Source: Bombyx mori | Lineage: Eukaryota > Arthropoda > Insecta > Lepidoptera > Bombycidae | Assembly (NCBI RefSeq): GCF_030269925.1 | Contig: NC_085121.1 | Location: forward strand, 7,147,501-7,211,500 | Length of the DNA stretch: 64,000 nt | Direction of reading: 5' to 3' | Part shown: piece after piece, positions 59,943 through 64,000 of the stretch | Position numbering within the stretch: the stretch's first letter is position 1 | How the letters are laid out: each line of letters starts with the position of its first letter | Notes under the pieces: generated by a model | What the model saw: only the letters and a program-made list of their open reading frames with translations | Databases searched by the model: none | Told to the model about the DNA's origin: nothing | Made by a program: the position numbers and the translations under genes

Positions 59943-62307
59943 CTGCAACATTTTTTCATTATAAATGGCTTTATCTAATATTTTACTTATAATACATACA
60001 TATTTCAAAACCATTGTTATTCACGTAAAACATGCCTTGTTACTATATCGTTATGATGCACTTATGAATTAGTTTTTTGTCTTATAATTGTAACGTAAAT
60101 ATAACTCAATGAGCAATAAAAAAGAGTATTCGGAGTAGGAGTTTATAATTAACACTTTCTCTTTTAGATATTGAAATTTTTATACATTTTATATATCAGA
60201 AAATAATGATAAAATAATTAGGGGTATTCTCAAGGTTAACCAACATTCGTCGTTAAAAGCAAACAGTCACTAGATAAGGGTGAACTTTTATCAAAAACCG
60301 GCACGGGTGGTCGGCGTTGCGCCCGCGACACACTAATGATCAACCGAACAGAATCGTGAACAACTACAACGTATGACCAGCTCATTAAGACATTTGTAAC
60401 CCTTCCAGATACAAACTGGCGAATCCATATATAGGGAACGTTATTCATTTCGATGGCTCTTGTTCAACTGGTTCTTTATATCGATCGTCGCTAAACAAAA
60501 TTATAATTCGTGATGTCATATCATTGCTTTTACAATTTAAATGTATGCGTGTGCGTAAAGCGCCCTAAACACGGACGTTAATTATTCAATACTTGGCCTA
60601 GAGTCATTTTTCAGCGTTTCTAATTCGTGAATTCCTTACGTCAATTTAAATCAAAGTAGGGGTATTATTTTGAAACGTCACTTTTCTCCAGGATTTTCCC
60701 CTGTTATACTACGACCAAAAACTTACATATATTATGTAGAATAGGGACCGCAGCCCATAAAATAAAACTTACACTGTTCCAAAATCTTCTGTTATAATAA
60801 TAATTAAAAATTAATAAAACGTTTATTGCACCTTGCCCATTTTTTACCGGCTTCGCCATCTCTCTTTTTTCTGTCTGTCATTCATTCCCTTTTCCCTTTC
60901 TTTCCGTGTTCTCTCACTCACAATTTAACGTTCTGTTCCACACTCTTTACATAAGTTCCGTTCTTACTAATCCTACATATATAAAACCAGAACAGAAGCA
61001 TTTAGATCTCGAGTGCTAAGATACGAAATTTAACTAAGAATCGTGTAAGCAATCTATATCCCGCACTCGCAGTAGTTCAGGCCAATAACCATTATATCAA
61101 CAAATTTTCATGGCGAAGACGTATATAACGCACTCCAAAAAAAATCGCCGGAAATCTCACCTATATTTAAAACACTTTCAAAGCCTTTTTTTGTGAAAGT
61201 TACTACTAATCAACAGTGATTAATCGCGTTACTTATTACGTTTTATTTATAATATAAATTAATTAATTTCGATATTTTTTTGTGTACATCTATTTCTAAA
61301 TATAAATCTAATATCTTGCGTATGGTAACAATTAATTTAACTCCTACATAGTTTGATAAAAGGAAGTGCTCCTAACAAGTAATGTGCAAAACATCATTGT
61401 CAATCAAGAAAGCCCGGCCGCATCCGTCCTTTATCCAGACCGAGACAATCCATCACTTTATTACCACAGTAACTACATACATATAAAACTGACCACTATG
61501 TAATTGATACCCACACATATGCTCAATAAACGCATCTCTACAAAATGAAGTTTCCCATTGGAATACTTAACAAAATTCAATTAAGATTGAAATAATTATT
61601 GTTTACGGTTTATTTTTTTTAGTTCTCGAAGCATCCGATTAGTCAAAAGCAAAGTGAAATTTTATATCAAAACATACCAGTTGAAAAATTCACGGACACT
61701 AAAAAGTAAATTAGAACACGCACCCAAAAGCTCCGGTCGGTCTAAAAAGTGCTTATTTATTCGGCTAATAGGAGCACCATAACTAATTACATCAATTAAC
61801 ACGAAACAAGTTCAAACAAACGGGATGAGCTCTCGCTCCGAGCATTCCCATTCAACTGAAGATGCATCTGCATACACACCGACGAACTATCGCTTCAATG
61901 ATATCACTCCGTCCCAATAAGTCTTGAGATAAGCTCGTGAGAATCATAACAAATCGGACGACAAGAATTTTATTTGCCAGTGTCCTAGATTGATCGTGAT
62001 ATAAATTGTATTTCGGCCTATTTAAAAAACGTGGTTGCGACTATCTGTCTCCAGAATACTTCTTACTGCTTAATACTTCTTTCATAATCCACCAGCTTTT
62101 TCCATTAATAGCCAATAATTAAATAATCAGTAATTTATTTATAGGTTTAAAGTATGAACTACCACTTAATTTCTGTTTGTTGACTGACTTACAAGTCCAC
62201 AATCTAAATGACTAACAAAACATGTCTGATCCCGAGATAACGTTTACTTTGACACATGTGTCGCAACATGTTCGTGAACGGTTACATAACTCAGATGGGC
62301 ATTCGAC

Positions 62308-62420
62308 TAGATGGGTAGACGTGTTCACTGTCCACCTAGACTTAAGTGGCTACTGCAACTCACTTTGCGACATGAGGTCGATGTCACTACTGTATTTTAT
62401 AATACATGTCCCATCCATCA
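62308..62420 (-). repeat. Decayed SINE-like family A relic
   Basis: Agatgggtagacgtgttcac then tgtccacctagacttaagtg aligns with the family 3' end; similarity fades quickly. Confidence 0.55.
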
Positions 62421-62951
62421 AATCGAAATGCCTGAAAATTGTATGGCTTAAAGCGTTGTCTAATCTCAAAGTTACATAAAACACAGTATTTTAGTTACTT
62501 AGATCAAACACGATAAGATAATATCAAAATTAAATATCTAAATTTTAGAAAATATGTTTGTCATGACCTGTATGAAATTTCGAAAACGATTGTTTTTTAT
62601 TTAACTTAAGAGATAAATTATATATAGAAATAAATTTTATATAGAGATTATACACAGAGATAAATTATATTTAAATTAAGAGAATTATTATAAATTAAGT
62701 AATAAATTAAGATATAAGTACCCCTAAATAAAACTTTGGCGACAAATTTATGTTACTACTTTCTTTTATCAGTAAGATTAAATTTAATCGAAGATTTAAA
62801 GACAAAAGGTACTAAATGTAAATGCTACATTAACGTTATTTTGTATTGCTAAAAAGTATTTCTTTAATTTGTATCTTAATCTTAATGAGAAGTTAATGTA
62901 TATTGCAATTTCCACTAAGGCGTCAGACAAGATGAGATGGAACACAGCACT

Positions 62952-62952
<1 letters not shown>

Positions 62953-62983
<31 letters not shown>

Positions 62984-64000
62984 CCCTACCTATGCTGATA
63001 GCCTTGAGAGGCTATTTCAGCTTCACCCTAACGTTAGTAGGTGAGCTCGCGGGGCTCAACCGGAGAGTTGCTAACACTGACCCTAGCAAGAGCAGTGCTT
63101 CGCAGAATCTACCACCGGATCGGAAACGCGACCCACTGAGAAGATCCGGCGAGAAACTCAGTGGGCTGTGTCTATGGGTTAGTTCGCTCGTCGAGCCCTT
63201 CGTCGCAAGCGACGGGTTCGACGAGGACGGTGACCGGTGCTTGTGGTGCCTAAAAGCACCGTTAATGGATCAGGAGGATCCGTAATGACGTGCTTTGGGC
63301 GACGTCGACGGTTTACCATTCGGTCTACTGGGTCGGGTATGTAATTTCCAGCGGCTACGATGAGAGGGTTCTCATGTCGTGCCGCCTTCTCAAAATGGCG
63401 CAGCGATGCCGACTGTAGATACTTACTAACAGAGTCGAGCTCCAGGTCGTCGTGGAGATCCACATTCCTAAGGAACCAAGGCGCTCCGACGGCTATCCTG
63501 CAGAATCGTGATTGAATAACCTGAAGGGATTTCAAGTGGGTGCGGGCTGCGTGAGCGAACACTACGCTTGCATACGTCATGACGGGGCGTATACAAGTTT
63601 TGTAGAGAGTTACCTTATTACGGAGGGACAGCTTGCTTCGACAACAAAGCATTGGATGGAGTCGTCCTAGAATAAACGCGGCGCGGTCGCGTACCGTTTT
63701 TATATGGGGACGGAATGTCATCCCTCTGTCGAGGGTGACGCCTAGATATTTGACCTTCGAGACCCACGGAATGGGCTGGCCAAAGAGAGTGATGGGACTA
63801 ACGGCGGAGGTGTTTGCGCGCCTACTACGGAGTGGGATGCTCGAAGTGATGTTCGGAGGGCGACCCCTTTTGAAGAGCACCGCTGCGCTTTTCGTGGGGT
63901 TGATGTCTATTCGCCACTTCCGGAACCACTGTCCCAGGGTGGCTACTGCGATCTGGAGTCGCCGATGAAGCAGCGACATCTTCCTACACGAGTAGTAGAT
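62953..64000 (-). mobile_element. Family C jockey-like LINE, 3' part running off the right edge
   Basis: The 31-base T-run (62953-62983) is the complement of its A-tail. The 3' UTR (62984-63178) is the sequence repeated across the window. The polymerase frame (63179-64000) precedes it. This is the longest and best preserved family C copy and could be recent given the uninterrupted tail. Confidence 0.92.
63179..64000 (-). CDS. Non-LTR retrotransposon reverse transcriptase, C-terminal part (partial)
   Basis: The frame is open from the window edge to TAA at 63179, at least 273 codons without a break. Visible residues include INPTKSAAVLF, the conserved VKYLGVTLD block following the polymerase palm, then MTYASVVFAH and PLIVAAGNYIPDPVDRM. 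This matches the thumb and C-terminal region of jockey-type ORF2 proteins, which prime reverse transcription on nicked target DNA. The catalytic YADD box lies off the right edge, so activity cannot be judged. The Met at 63979 is internal, since the frame continues upstream. It sits in a sick intron in the same orientation as the gene. Confidence 0.88.
   Translation of the reverse strand: MYYSCRKMSLLHRRLQIAVATLGQWFRKWRIDINPTKSAAVLFKRGRPPNITSSIPLRSRRANTSAVSPITLFGQPIPWVSKVKYLGVTLDRGMTFRPHIKTVRDRAAFILGRLHPMLCCRSKLSLRNKVTLYKTCIRPVMTYASVVFAHAARTHLKSLQVIQSRFCRIAVGAPWFLRNVDLHDDLELDSVSKYLQSASLRHFEKAARHENPLIVAAGNYIPDPVDRMVNRRRRPKHVITDPPDPLTVLLGTTSTGHRPRRTRRLRRRARRAN

Larger units (their letters stand above)
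59943..64000 (-). other. sick intron 5' of E1, right edge
   Basis: 59943-62307 and 62421-62952 are AT-rich without assignable exons; a family A relic and a LINE follow. The preceding sick exon is outside the window. Confidence 0.72.

Noticed and set aside
60236..60448. Possible extra sick exon upstream of E1
   Set aside because: The 70-codon minus frame lacks a fitting acceptor/donor pair and navigator-like residues.

Overview
The window is animal nuclear DNA, AT-rich and dominated by introns and dispersed repeats. The repeat families (a ~245-bp SINE-like family, jockey-like and RTE-like LINE tails, small Helitrons, TTAA-flanked piggyBac-like MITEs) are ones I associate with Lepidoptera, most likely Bombyx. 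Species is inferred from memory of those repeats, not from a search.

One protein-coding gene runs across nearly the whole window on the minus strand. It is the lepidopteran neuron navigator gene (Drosophila sickie; vertebrate NAV1-3; C. elegans unc-53). I reconstructed 16 internal coding exons, E1 (59843-59942) to E16 (201-362): 3,596 nt, 1,198 whole codons, with AG acceptors, GT donors and matching phases at every junction. The protein reads from a Ser-rich, SxIP-bearing microtubule-binding region through the navigator GYMS(D/E)G motifs, an SDGSLSDTQTY block, an RSTKSEKLYPSM block and a coiled coil, up to the basic KKKGW stretch. The N-terminal exons (calponin-homology domain in long NAV isoforms) lie beyond position 64000 and the C-terminal AAA ATPase exons lie beyond position 1.

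The most interesting feature is a separate 418-codon exon (14181-15434) inside the 27-kb intron between E13 and E14. It has its own ATG in good context, an upstream in-frame stop, no convincing acceptor, and a GAG|GTAAGT donor in phase 0, which fits E14 exactly. It looks like an alternative first exon giving a short navigator isoform that replaces the N-terminal region and half of the coiled coil.

Layout: 1-6024 holds E16, E15 and E14 plus LINE debris and a TTAA-flanked MITE; 6025-33345 is the giant intron with the alternative exon, two Helitrons, many SINE copies, a tRNA-derived SINE, a tRNA-Asp fragment and a 211-bp tandem duplication; 33346-47049 is the exon-dense part (E13 to E3) with repeats packed around the splice sites; 47050-57826 is an 11-kb intron with nested LINEs, two further tandem duplications and a CpG-rich promoter-like island; 57827-59942 holds the large exon E2 and E1; 59943-64000 is intron ending in the 3' part of a jockey-like LINE whose reverse transcriptase frame is open to the window edge. 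I saw no complete second host gene, no CRISPR array and no intact tRNA gene.
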